In this document: piece by piece, positions 30,305-38,424 of the stretch
Layout: the number at the start of each line of letters is the position of its first letter
How positions within the stretch are numbered: the first letter of the stretch is position 1
NCBI GenBank assembly: GCA_944739405.2
Contig: OX123183.2
Coordinates: 125,387,279 to 125,451,278, forward strand
Length of the DNA stretch: 64,000 nt
Reading direction: 5' to 3'
Origin: Euclidia mi
Lineage: Eukaryota; Arthropoda; Insecta; Lepidoptera; Erebidae
The notes under the pieces: generated by a model
Told to the model about the DNA's origin: nothing
Databases searched by the model: none
What the model saw: only the letters and a program-made list of their open reading frames with translations
Program-made: the position numbers and the translations under genes

Positions 30305-33300
30305 ATGGCACCATATCTCCGCCTTATCCAGGCGAACATCAACCACTGCGCCAGGGCTCAGGATCTTCTTCTCCAGAGCATGGCGCAGTGGTCAATCAAC
30401 GTCGCCCTCGTCGCCGAGCCGTATTTTATCCCCCCCCGTGACGATTGGGTGGGGGACCTTAGCGGCTCGGTGGCCCTAATTTCGTTAGCCGCCGCCCGCA
30501 CCCCGCCCTTCGAGAACATCTACCGAGGGCGGGGCTGCGTCGCAGCACTCGTAAAGGATACGGTTGTGGTGGGTGGCTACTTCTCACCCAACCGTTCCCT
30601 CGCCGACTTTGAGGAGTATCTCCTCGAATTGAACGTCGTCGTCGCTCGCAGCCGTCCTCGCGTCGTGCTCTTCGCCGGGGACCTCAACGCCAAGTCTACG
30701 GCTTGGGGTTCTCCGGCCACAGACGCTAGAGGCGAGCTGCTGGAGCAGTGGGCCGTCGAGAACGGCCTGCTCGTCCTCAATCAGGGGTCAGTGCATACGT
30801 GCGTGCGTCAGCGGGGCGGTTCCATTGTGGACGTTTCTTTTGCGAGCCCCGCATTAGCACGCCGTATCCGAGACTGGCGCGTCGTCGAGGAGGTGGAGAC
30901 GTTGTCGGACCATCGTTATATTCGGTTCGACGTCTCCGCCGAAACAGTCAGCTCCGACGCCCCAGTCCGAAGAGGCCCGATTGAGGGCGGTCCGCGTTGG
31001 GCCTTGAAAAGGCTGAATCGGGAGGCCCTCCTGGAAGCCTCCATAGTTCAGGCCTGGGTTTCAACACCTTCCAGGCCTGACGATATCAATATGGAGGCCG
31101 ATTGGTTCAGGGGGGCAATGACGCAAGTTTGCGACGCGGCGATGCCTAGAGTCCGTAGCACATCTGGGCCACGCCGGGTGTACTGGTGGAACGACACCAT
31201 CGCGCGCCTGCGCAAGATTTGCGTCGCAGCGCGCCGCCAGTACGCCCGGTTTCGCAGGAGGCGTCGCCGCCCTCCCGATTTCATTGTCCGGGAGGCGGAA
31301 TTGTATGAGGCATACAGAGCGGCGAAAAGCGATTTGAAGGAAGCTATCTGGCGGGCCAAGCAAGACGCCCGCCAGGAATTGCTGGAGACCCTCAACCAGG
31401 ATCCGTGGGGGCGCCCATATCTGATGGTCAGGAATAAGTTGCGTTCCTGGGCGCCCCCTCTAACGGAAAGTCTCCAGCCACAACTGGTTGAAGAGGTTGT
31501 GGCCGCTCTGTTCCCGTCACGGGCGGAACATATCCCTCCGCCCATGACGGAGCCGCCTTCCGCGGCAGCCAACGCGGACATAGACGACGACGTTCCCGAG
31601 GTGACTCGGGTAGAACTCCGAGCGGCGGTGTTGAGAATTAAAACCACCGCCCCAGGACCCGACGGCATTCCTGGCCGAGCGTGGGTCCTGGCAATGGAGG
31701 AGCTCGGACCCCGACTAGGGAGACTCCTCACAGCGTGCCTTGAGGGGGGTCAGTTTCCACGAGTCTGGAAAATGGGGAAGCTGGTCCTCATCAAAAAGGC
31801 CGGGCGCCCGGCGGACAGCCCGTCCGCCTATCGGCCCATAGTGTTGTTGGACGAGGTCGCGAAGATTTTTGAGTATATCATCGCGGAGCGCCTCGTCCAC
31901 CACCTTACCACAGTGGGGCCGGATTTGGCGGACGTGCAGTTTGGTTTCCGCCGAGGGCGCTCAACAATAGACGCCATTAGGTCAGTGAGGAGTCTGGCGG
32001 AGGAACAGGTTTCCCGGGGCGGGGTGGCCTTGGCGGTGTCTCTTGACATCGCCAACGCTTTTAACACCCTGCCCTGGAGTTGTATTTGTGAGGCACTCAC
32101 CTACCATCGAGTGCCTCCATACCTCCGCCGTATAGTCGGGGATTATTTAAGTGAGAGAAATATCATCTACCCGAGTCATCTCGGTATTAGTCGGCGAGTT
32201 ATGTCGTGCGGTGTTCCACAGGGGTCGGTCCTCGGCCCCCTTCTGTGGAACATCGGCTACGACTGGGTGCTGCGCGGTACGCTCCTCCCTGGCGTGGGTG
32301 TCACTTGTTACGCCGACGACACCCTCGTCACTGCGAGTGATAAGACGTACCGGGCGGCGGCTATAAGGGCGACCGCTGGGGTCGCACAAGTCGTTAGTAG
32401 GATCCGGCGTTTGGGCCTAGAGGTGGCCCTGTCTAAATCCGAGGCCATTTGTTTTCACGGGCCTCGGAATCGGCCACCTGCAGGGGCCCACATTATGGTA
32501 GGAGGGGTCCGCATCGGCATCGGGACGAGCCTAAAATACCTGGGGCTCGTACTCGACAGCCGATGGGATTTCCGTGAACACTTCAGACGCTTGGCCCCCA
32601 AACTTCTAGGGGCAGCAGCAGGATTGTCGCGACTGCTGCCCAATCTGGGGGGGCCAACCGCCTCCTGCCGGAGGCTCTACGAAGGAGTCGTGCGGTCCAT
32701 GGCCCTTTATGGGGCCCCGATATGGGCGCACGACCTGACGGCCCACAATATCACGGCGCTTCGCGCACCGCAGCGCGCCATGGCCGTCAGGTTGATACGA
32801 GGCTACCGCACGGTCTCCTTCGAGACAGCGAGCCTCCTAGCCGGATCACCGCCCTGGGATCTGGAAGCTGAGCTGCTGGCGTCACTCTATACATGGCGCC
32901 AGCAAGCTTTGGAGCAGGGCGAGAGACCGGCGCACCGTGACATCGAGGCGCGTCGGTCAGAGCTCCGCCAGATCCTAGTGGCGGAGTGGAAGAGCAGACT
33001 TGTGCACCCCAGCGCCGGGCACGCCACGATAGTGGCGGTAAGTCCCGTGGTTGAAGAGTGGTCGGAGAGACGTCACGGCGTCCTCACCTTCCGGTTGACA
33101 CAAATCCTCACCGGCCATGGTTGTTTTGGCCGGTATTTGTGGAGGATAGGCCGGGAGGAAACGCCCGGATGCCACCATTGTGGCAGCAGCCGCGACCCCG
33201 TAAAAGACACGGCGTTGCATACATTGGCGGAGTGCCCAGCCTGGGCATCGCAGCGCCGTGATCTGGTCGCGGCTCTTGATACGGTTGTCCTCTCGCTCCC

Positions 33301-33481
33301 GGCCGTAGTTCTGTCTATGGTCCGGAGTGAGAGGTCCTGGAACGCCGTCGCCTCCTTCTGCGAAGCAGTCATGCTGAGCAAGGAGGCGGCGGAGCGGGAG
33401 AGGGAAATACATCGCCCTCTCCCCAACCGTAGGTCCGGGCGTCGGGGACGCCGTACAAGAGACGACCTCCGACCACCGTAA
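30305..33481 (+). CDS. SART-A ORF2: AP-like endonuclease and reverse transcriptase (S9)
   Basis: This is an intact 1058-aa frame. Endonuclease: E38 (AEPYF), D126/N128 (GDLNAK), D176 (SIVDVSF) and D202-H203 (SDHR). RT: domain 0 near 443-459, YRPIVLLDE ~508-516, GFRRGRSTIDAI ~546-557, catalytic D580 in VSLDIANAFN, GVPQGSVLGPLL ~635-646 and Y668-A-D-D671. C-terminal C956-x2-C-x12-H-x4-C977 is followed by an Arg-rich tail. Two substitutions at otherwise constant sites distinguish it from S15 and S5: IKTTAPG instead of IKNTAPG, and WKMGKL instead of WKTGKL. These may weaken activity. The role is target-primed reverse transcription at TTAGG, in the nucleus. Confidence 0.92.
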   Translation: MAPYLRLIQANINHCARAQDLLLQSMAQWSINVALVAEPYFIPPRDDWVGDLSGSVALISLAAARTPPFENIYRGRGCVAALVKDTVVVGGYFSPNRSLADFEEYLLELNVVVARSRPRVVLFAGDLNAKSTAWGSPATDARGELLEQWAVENGLLVLNQGSVHTCVRQRGGSIVDVSFASPALARRIRDWRVVEEVETLSDHRYIRFDVSAETVSSDAPVRRGPIEGGPRWALKRLNREALLEASIVQAWVSTPSRPDDINMEADWFRGAMTQVCDAAMPRVRSTSGPRRVYWWNDTIARLRKICVAARRQYARFRRRRRRPPDFIVREAELYEAYRAAKSDLKEAIWRAKQDARQELLETLNQDPWGRPYLMVRNKLRSWAPPLTESLQPQLVEEVVAALFPSRAEHIPPPMTEPPSAAANADIDDDVPEVTRVELRAAVLRIKTTAPGPDGIPGRAWVLAMEELGPRLGRLLTACLEGGQFPRVWKMGKLVLIKKAGRPADSPSAYRPIVLLDEVAKIFEYIIAERLVHHLTTVGPDLADVQFGFRRGRSTIDAIRSVRSLAEEQVSRGGVALAVSLDIANAFNTLPWSCICEALTYHRVPPYLRRIVGDYLSERNIIYPSHLGISRRVMSCGVPQGSVLGPLLWNIGYDWVLRGTLLPGVGVTCYADDTLVTASDKTYRAAAIRATAGVAQVVSRIRRLGLEVALSKSEAICFHGPRNRPPAGAHIMVGGVRIGIGTSLKYLGLVLDSRWDFREHFRRLAPKLLGAAAGLSRLLPNLGGPTASCRRLYEGVVRSMALYGAPIWAHDLTAHNITALRAPQRAMAVRLIRGYRTVSFETASLLAGSPPWDLEAELLASLYTWRQQALEQGERPAHRDIEARRSELRQILVAEWKSRLVHPSAGHATIVAVSPVVEEWSERRHGVLTFRLTQILTGHGCFGRYLWRIGREETPGCHHCGSSRDPVKDTALHTLAECPAWASQRRDLVAALDTVVLSLPAVVLSMVRSERSWNAVASFCEAVMLSKEAAEREREIHRPLPNRRSGRRGRRTRDDLRPP

Positions 33482-33653
33482 TTTATCTTAGTGCCTGCGG
33501 ACGGTGAGCGCTGGGGCTGCTCCCTGTCCGCCAAAAGGCGGGAGGCGGTGCGTGTCCTCGCCGCCTCCCAAGTAGCTTTGTGAGGTGATGGATGCAAGAA
33601 GTTTGATGGATGCAAGAAGTTTGATGGATGATTGCGAGATCATATGTAGACGG

Positions 33654-33905
33654 GGCCCGCCAACAACAACGGCGGGCCAATCCCGGGCGGGGTCGCGAGA
33701 AAGAATGCAAATCGCGAATCGCGTGACCCCGCCAACATACGGGACCCGTAGGGACACCGCGGTGGTTTTTAGTGGGTATGCCCCGAACGCCTGTAGGGGA
33801 GAGCCTCCACATACCTCCTCCGCCAGTCCCAAGCCCAGCCGTTCTAATGGCTGGGTTGGCGGAGTTGAGATGACTCATAAGGAGAGTTTTACCACCGTAG
33901 TGAAC
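33654..33905 (+). promoter_or_regulatory. SART-A 3' RNA structure (S9)
   Basis: Hairpin 1 is GGCCCGCC (33654-33661) pairing with GGCGGGCC (33671-33678). Hairpin 2 is GGCGGGGTCGCG pairing with CGCGTGACCCCGCC. Next come GGTTTTTAGTGGG, a third hairpin (TCCGCCA with TGGCGGA), and a closing stem CGGTGGT (33760-33766) with ACCACCG (33891-33897), 8 nt before poly(A). The pairing is read by eye. A role as RT recognition signal fits what is known of the SART1 3' UTR. Confidence 0.65.
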
Positions 33906-33929
33906 AAAAAAAAAAAAAAAAAAAAAAAA

Positions 33930-33943
33930 GGTTAGGTTAGGTT
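33930..33943 (+). repeat. Telomeric (TTAGG)n tract
   Basis: GGTTAGGTTAGGTT between the S9 tail and U3. Confidence 0.95.
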
Positions 33944-34547
33944 CCCCCCGTGGGATCTCCACCTTGTCGTGGTGGGGGGCTCAGTAACCGTGGATTGGTC
34001 ACCCGCGGTGAAGCTAAGAGGGATCCAGGAGGGGACGCTCCGCGTGGGCTTGGAGGGGCCTGCGCAGGATGCGTCCAACGGTGCGGGTGCGGGGGACAGT
34101 TCTGTCTGTCCCTCGCAGTCGGGTGCGGTCGCGGGAGGAGAGGCGTGTCGGTGTTGCGTTGCCGCGCGCCCTATCTCCCGCGACCAAATGGGGGCGCACC
34201 ATTCGATGCGTCGCGGTGGGGCCGCAGAGGAAGAGGAGATGCGGTGTTGCGTTGCCGTCCTCCCTATCCTCTGCGGCCGCTGGGCGTTTTGGCGGCGGAG
34301 TCCAACACCTTAATCCGTCGCCAAGGGGGCTTTGTTCGGGGCCCGCCTGACCATCTGGCGAGCCAATACCCGTCGGAGGGTGGCGACGAGTGCTTTGGTG
34401 ATGCCCCACCCTCCGACACACGGGTACATGGCGGAAGTCGAGGTGGTTTTTAGTGGAAACACCACATACTCCGGCTCTTATTTCCCCCAAGAGTCGGAGA
34501 TCCGAAGGGATTTTCCACCTCGTAAAACAAAAAAAAAAAAAAAAAAA
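33944..34547 (+). mobile_element. U3: full-length U element, subtype a
   Basis: It starts CCCCCCGTGGGATCTCCACC, forming a foldback with CGTGGTGGGGGG, and ends CACCTCGTAAAAC plus about 19 A. It is inserted in TTAGG on both sides. It contains two imperfect copies of a ~35-bp GTGTTGCGTTGCCG segment about 100 bp apart. Open frames of up to ~160 codons in several phases show no motif and are compositional. Confidence 0.88.
34340..34528 (+). promoter_or_regulatory. U-a 3' RNA structure, same plan as SART
   Basis: Hairpin 1 is GGCCCGCC (34340-34347) with GGCGAGCC (34357-34364, one G-to-A change in this copy). Hairpin 2 is GTCGGAGGGTGG with CCACCCTCCGAC. Then come GGTTTTTAGTGG, a hairpin CTCCGGCTCTTA with AAGAGTCGGAG, and a closing stem CGAGGTGG (34439-34446) with CCACCTCG (34515-34522), 6 nt before poly(A). 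Confidence 0.65.
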
Positions 34548-34566
34548 GGTTAGGTTAGGTTAGGTT
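34548..34566 (+). repeat. Telomeric (TTAGG)n tract
   Basis: About four units, ending ...TTAGGTT and running directly into a T-run. Confidence 0.93.
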
Positions 34567-35052
34567 TTTTTTTTTTTTTTTTTTATATGCACCCTTTTGA
34601 CGGGGTGTTGGCTGTATGGCACCACAGACTTCCGTCCGTGATTTTGTTATATTATTCAAAATTTGTTATTTTACTTTTATGGTGGTGTGTGCCTGCTTTG
34701 ATGTTATTGAATGGCACATCACACCCAGGTTTTTTAGACTTTATAGTAAATGTGATTGTGCTGTTGTTATGCACTTTGTCGTGCTGATGTTTTGCACTTT
34801 AGAACTACGTTTGTAATAAATATATATGTAATGAAATAATGATGTATGAAGTATGTAATGAAGATATCAGATGAATTATGTATGACTTTAATGATTTGGG
34901 TTGTCTATTTCAATGATTTGATTTTGTACCGATCTTGGTGTTATATTTGGTATTTGCGCATTTGACCTTTATTTTTATTTTGTGTATGCAAAGCACTATG
35001 CCACTTGGCCTGGTTCTAGTTTGGCCAGTCTAGTTATAGTTTTCTCATCCCT
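34567..35052 (-). mobile_element. AT-rich insert in TRAS-like orientation (3' end fragment or retrocopy)
   Basis: On the minus strand this is a ~470-bp AT-rich sequence ending in about 18 A that abut CCTAACCTAA, the orientation known for TRAS elements and opposite to every SART here. It shares nothing visible with SART or U. No RT motif or ORF over ~66 codons was seen. It may be the 5'-truncated 3' UTR of a TRAS-family element or a retrocopy of another transcript made in trans. TTAGG resumes directly at 35053. Confidence 0.6.
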
Positions 35053-35101
35053 GGTTAGGTTAGGTTAGGTTAGGTTAGGTTAGGTTAGGTTAGGTTAGGT
35101 T
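35053..35101 (+). repeat. Telomeric (TTAGG)n tract, one of the longest here
   Basis: Nearly ten uninterrupted GGTTA units, ending GGTT at the native 5' end of S10. Confidence 0.95.
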
Positions 35102-35252
35102 GGGGTGCGTGTCAGAAACCTCCGCGTGGTGCACCCCGGGCAACGTGAGTAGCAAGTTGCTACTCGCGGCTAATTCTGACAGTGGGCGGGCGGTGGTTCG
35201 AACTCCGACTACCGTCCGGTCACCATCGCGTAATCCCGACTCTTTCGGGACC

Positions 35253-35709
35253 GCGGGTCTTCGGGCTGCGAGCAAGACAAGCTCTCTAAAAAATTACCCG
35301 GAATTGGGGATCCTTCGGGGTCCCGCTTCCACCCGTTCCCGTACGGCTCCTTTTGGGGTCTTGCGGGGACACTTGGGCGGGCGGGCTCGCTTCCTGCGCC
35401 TTTTGTGGGTTGCGGGCATGGTCGAACTCCGGCCACCGTCCGGTCAACGCGTTAGCAGGGGGCCTTTTGGCCTCCTGCCCGCGGGTCTTCGGGCTGCGAG
35501 CAAGACAAGCTCACTAAAAAATCACCCGGAATTGGGGGTCCTTCGGGGCCCCGCTTCCACCCCGTTCCCGTACGGCTCCTTTTGGGGTCTTGCGGGGACA
35601 CTTGGGCGGGCGGGCTCGCTTCCTGCGCCTTTTGTGGGTTGCGAGCATGGTCGAACTCCGGCCACCGTCCGGTCAACGCGTTAGCAGGGGGCTTTTTGGC
35701 CTCCTGCCC
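35253..35709 (+). repeat. 5' UTR tandem monomers of S10 (2 units)
   Basis: Units start at 35253 and 35481, with a degenerate start at 35710. Confidence 0.9.
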
Positions 35710-36403
35710 GCGGGTCTTCGGACTAAGAGGGAGAAAACCTCACTAAAAAGTTACCATAGAGTGGCGCTTCTCGGAGCGCCGCTGGGAGTGCGGGCCTGTC
35801 TTCCTGGCCCTGCTTCCTGCGCCCACTTTGGGTGCCACCGCCTCTCCCAGTACTTCTCTGCCTGGGCAGAGTGGACTTGGGATGGGGTGTCCGACGGGCT
35901 CGGTGTGCACTCGCACTGCCGCCGGGCAGACAGCGGGGGGTTTTTTCTTCCTTCCGTCTTCGGACGTATTTATTTTTTGTTTTCTCCCCCCTTTACCTTT
36001 TATTTTTACACTTTTTATTTTTTATCTTCTTTTCCCCCTCCCCTCTTTTTTACCTTTCCCCTTTTATTTTTTCCTTTACCCCTCTTCCACCTTCGTTGTC
36101 ACCGTCCCAGATCAGATCGTAATCCCGTAGTGAGTAGCGTCGTGGTCATGTCTCGCGGCTGCTTACGGGACCGAGGGTCTTGGCTTAACCGCCCGGACCG
36201 CGTGCAAGGTAAGCACTATAAAAAAATCCCCCAATCTTAAGTTGCTGCCGCACGGCGAGAAGATGCGTGGCTGACGGGAAGGTCAGTCGTTAGTGCGGCC
36301 CCCTCAGGGCACCGGCCGACGCCCTGAGTGTAGTAGGCTTGCCCGGGTATCGGGTTCTCTGCCCGGGTCGACCACCTTTTCACCCATACTCGTGGGAACA
36401 ATT

Positions 36404-38422
36404 ATGGCTTCTCCTAATAATTCTTTAAAAGTTAAGACGAACGAAAGGGAGTTACGATCGCGCACGTCCAGTTCTGCGCGGTCAGGAAAAGATTGCGTGC
36501 AGTCGCACGCCGCAGATAACCGCTCAGACACCGGTTCTGACCGAATGAGTGTCTTGAGCGTTGAAGATCCCAAAAGGACATTTTTGAAGCGTCCGCATCC
36601 ACATGCGGACTGCCGCTCGAGGTCGTCATCAGCCTCAAGCGACGAAATCGTGCCTAAGCCGAAGATAACGACGGCAAAGCGTGGAGGCATAGCACGTAGA
36701 GGTCGGTCATTCAGCCATGGCAAATACATTGGCTTGGCTAAAGCGCAGGCACAGTTGGCCGCTGCCATGCGCAAAGCGGAGCGAGAAGAACGAGCTTCAT
36801 TAGAAGATAAGCGCATCGAGGCCATAGCCAAGAAAGTCGCCGCTGAACGTGTTTCCCGCTCTGAAACATCGGTGACGGAAGCAGAGCCCGAGGATTTAAC
36901 TGCCGGGCAGCTAAAAAGTCGAATGGACTTGTCTCTGCAGGCCATCAGATTGGTCTCAAAAAAGTCTAAGGGACTTAAGGGAACGAGCCAGAAGTCCCTT
37001 AAAGATGCCGTCTCCTCCATACAAGAGATCTTTGATGTTCTTATGGAACGCTCGGCAACGGAGGAGACGAAGAAATTACAAGCCGAAAATGCTCGGCTTT
37101 CGGCTGAGATAGCCGAGCTGCGTCGGCAACAAAATGAACTGCGCACTGCGTTCGAAAAGAGACCGACGCAAGACGCCGATAAAAGCGCGGTCATGGATCT
37201 GGCGGCCACAATGAGGCAAGAGTTTGCTGACGTGCGCAAGAATATGTCCTTAATGGAGGACCGCCTCAAGATCTGGCGCGCTCCCTTAGCTGCAGACAGG
37301 CGCGCAGCCAACACACAATCGTCGCCGCCACTTCAGACGCCATCTACATACGCGGCGAAACTAGCGGCCCCAACACCGACGCCAGCCTCTAAAAAGGCAG
37401 TAAAGACGGCAGCTGCCAATCAGACCGCTTCTGCAGAAAATAAGAAGAAGACGAAGAAGCCTGAAAACGCTCAGATGCCGGCTCCAACATCCGTTGGCAC
37501 CCAAGGCGAGTCCGCGCCCACTGCAAACACCAGCGAGTGGCAGACGGTCGGCCAAAAGGCGAAAGCAGCAAAGGCCAATAGAAAAGCCGCCAAACAAGCA
37601 AAGAGGGCAGCGAAAAAGCTCCGTACTCCTCGCTCGACAGCGGTAGTTATTACTCTGCAGCCATCTGCGATCGAGCGTGGTACAACTTATGCTGATATAT
37701 TAAAAACAGCACGTGCGGCCGTGGATCCCGCCCAGTTGGGCATAACGGCAGGGCTACGACTGAAGACCACCCAGACCGGCGCCCGCCTCATTGAGGTGCC
37801 GGGGGCTACTAGCGGTGAGCAGGCCGACGCCCTGGCGAAGAAGCTCACCGAGGTCCTTCCTACAGAAGACGTCAAGGTGTCCAGGCCTCAGAAGAACGCC
37901 GAGCTTCGGATTTCGGGCCTGGACGACAGCATTACTCCGGAGGAAGTATCAGCCGCCATTGCAAAGGCGACTGGCTGCACAACATCGTCTATAAGATGTG
38001 GAGCGATACGCCCAGGCCGCGCCGGAATGGGCACAATTATTGTCAGTGCGCCCATTGCCACGGCGAAAAAGCTGGCTGACGGGCGGCGTTTATTAGTCGG
38101 CTGGGTGTCGGCGCAGGTGCGTCTTTTGGAGATCAGGCCGCTTCGATGCTTCCGGTGCCTCACGGCCGGTCACGTAGGCGTGAGATGCACCTCGGCCGTG
38201 GACTGCAGCGGCCTATGTTTCCGGTGTGGAAAGCCGGGACATAAGGCCGCCAACTGCGAAGCCCCGCCGCACTGTGTTTTATGTGCGGCGGCGGGTAAGC
38301 CGGCCACACACCGAGTGGGTGCCAAAACCTGCGCCGCACCCAAAAAGAGGCAGCCAGGGAGCAAAGGCTCTGTCACTATCGTCGCCGAAACGGCTGAAGG
38401 GGTTGTGATGGAAACACAATAA
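36404..38422 (+). CDS. SART-B ORF1: Gag-like nucleic-acid-binding protein (S10)
   Basis: ATG 36404 (MASPNNSLK) gives 672 aa; an upstream in-frame Met at 36293 lies in the leader and is not conserved. The protein has a Ser/Arg-rich N-terminus, a coiled-coil segment (KKLQAENARLSAEIAELRRQ), a Lys/Ala-rich basic block (NRKAAKQAKRAAKKLRTP), a conserved central domain, and three zinc knuckles at about 582-595 (CFRCLTAGHVGVRC), 605-618 (CFRCGKPGHKAANC) and 624-643 (C-x2-C-x8-H-x6-C). It should package element RNA and bring it to telomeres. The first ~1.3 kb is clearly diverged from S3 ORF1 and less GC-rich, whereas from about 37716 it approaches S3 and S6, suggesting mixed ancestry. The stop TAA 38420-38422 overlaps the ORF2 ATG. 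Confidence 0.93.
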   Translation: MASPNNSLKVKTNERELRSRTSSSARSGKDCVQSHAADNRSDTGSDRMSVLSVEDPKRTFLKRPHPHADCRSRSSSASSDEIVPKPKITTAKRGGIARRGRSFSHGKYIGLAKAQAQLAAAMRKAEREERASLEDKRIEAIAKKVAAERVSRSETSVTEAEPEDLTAGQLKSRMDLSLQAIRLVSKKSKGLKGTSQKSLKDAVSSIQEIFDVLMERSATEETKKLQAENARLSAEIAELRRQQNELRTAFEKRPTQDADKSAVMDLAATMRQEFADVRKNMSLMEDRLKIWRAPLAADRRAANTQSSPPLQTPSTYAAKLAAPTPTPASKKAVKTAAANQTASAENKKKTKKPENAQMPAPTSVGTQGESAPTANTSEWQTVGQKAKAAKANRKAAKQAKRAAKKLRTPRSTAVVITLQPSAIERGTTYADILKTARAAVDPAQLGITAGLRLKTTQTGARLIEVPGATSGEQADALAKKLTEVLPTEDVKVSRPQKNAELRISGLDDSITPEEVSAAIAKATGCTTSSIRCGAIRPGRAGMGTIIVSAPIATAKKLADGRRLLVGWVSAQVRLLEIRPLRCFRCLTAGHVGVRCTSAVDCSGLCFRCGKPGHKAANCEAPPHCVLCAAAGKPATHRVGAKTCAAPKKRQPGSKGSVTIVAETAEGVVMETQ

Positions 38423-38424
38423 TG
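38420..38424 (+). promoter_or_regulatory. UAAUG stop-start overlap of ORF1 and ORF2 (S10)
   Basis: The final A of the ORF1 TAA is the first base of the ORF2 ATG. Translational coupling at UAAUG is established for SART1 of Bombyx. The same overlap is present at 4667, 13028, 21111, 30305 and 51665. Confidence 0.85.

Larger units (their letters stand above)
26741..33929 (+). mobile_element. SART-A1 copy S9, near full length
   Basis: It lacks about the first 50 bp of the 5' UTR, starting at GAGTAGCAAGCTGC just after GGTTAGC. It has three 5' UTR monomers, ORF1 with a C-terminal deletion, an intact ORF2, the A-type 3' UTR and about 24 A. Confidence 0.92.

Noticed and set aside
33950..34453. Open frames of about 90-167 codons in U elements as genes
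   Set aside because: Frames in several phases are open because of GC-rich composition. They show no motif, differ between subtypes and run into the tail.
34567..35052. Calling this insert a definite TRAS element
   Set aside because: Only orientation and tail support it; no TRAS coding sequence is present, so the call is kept as TRAS-like orientation only.
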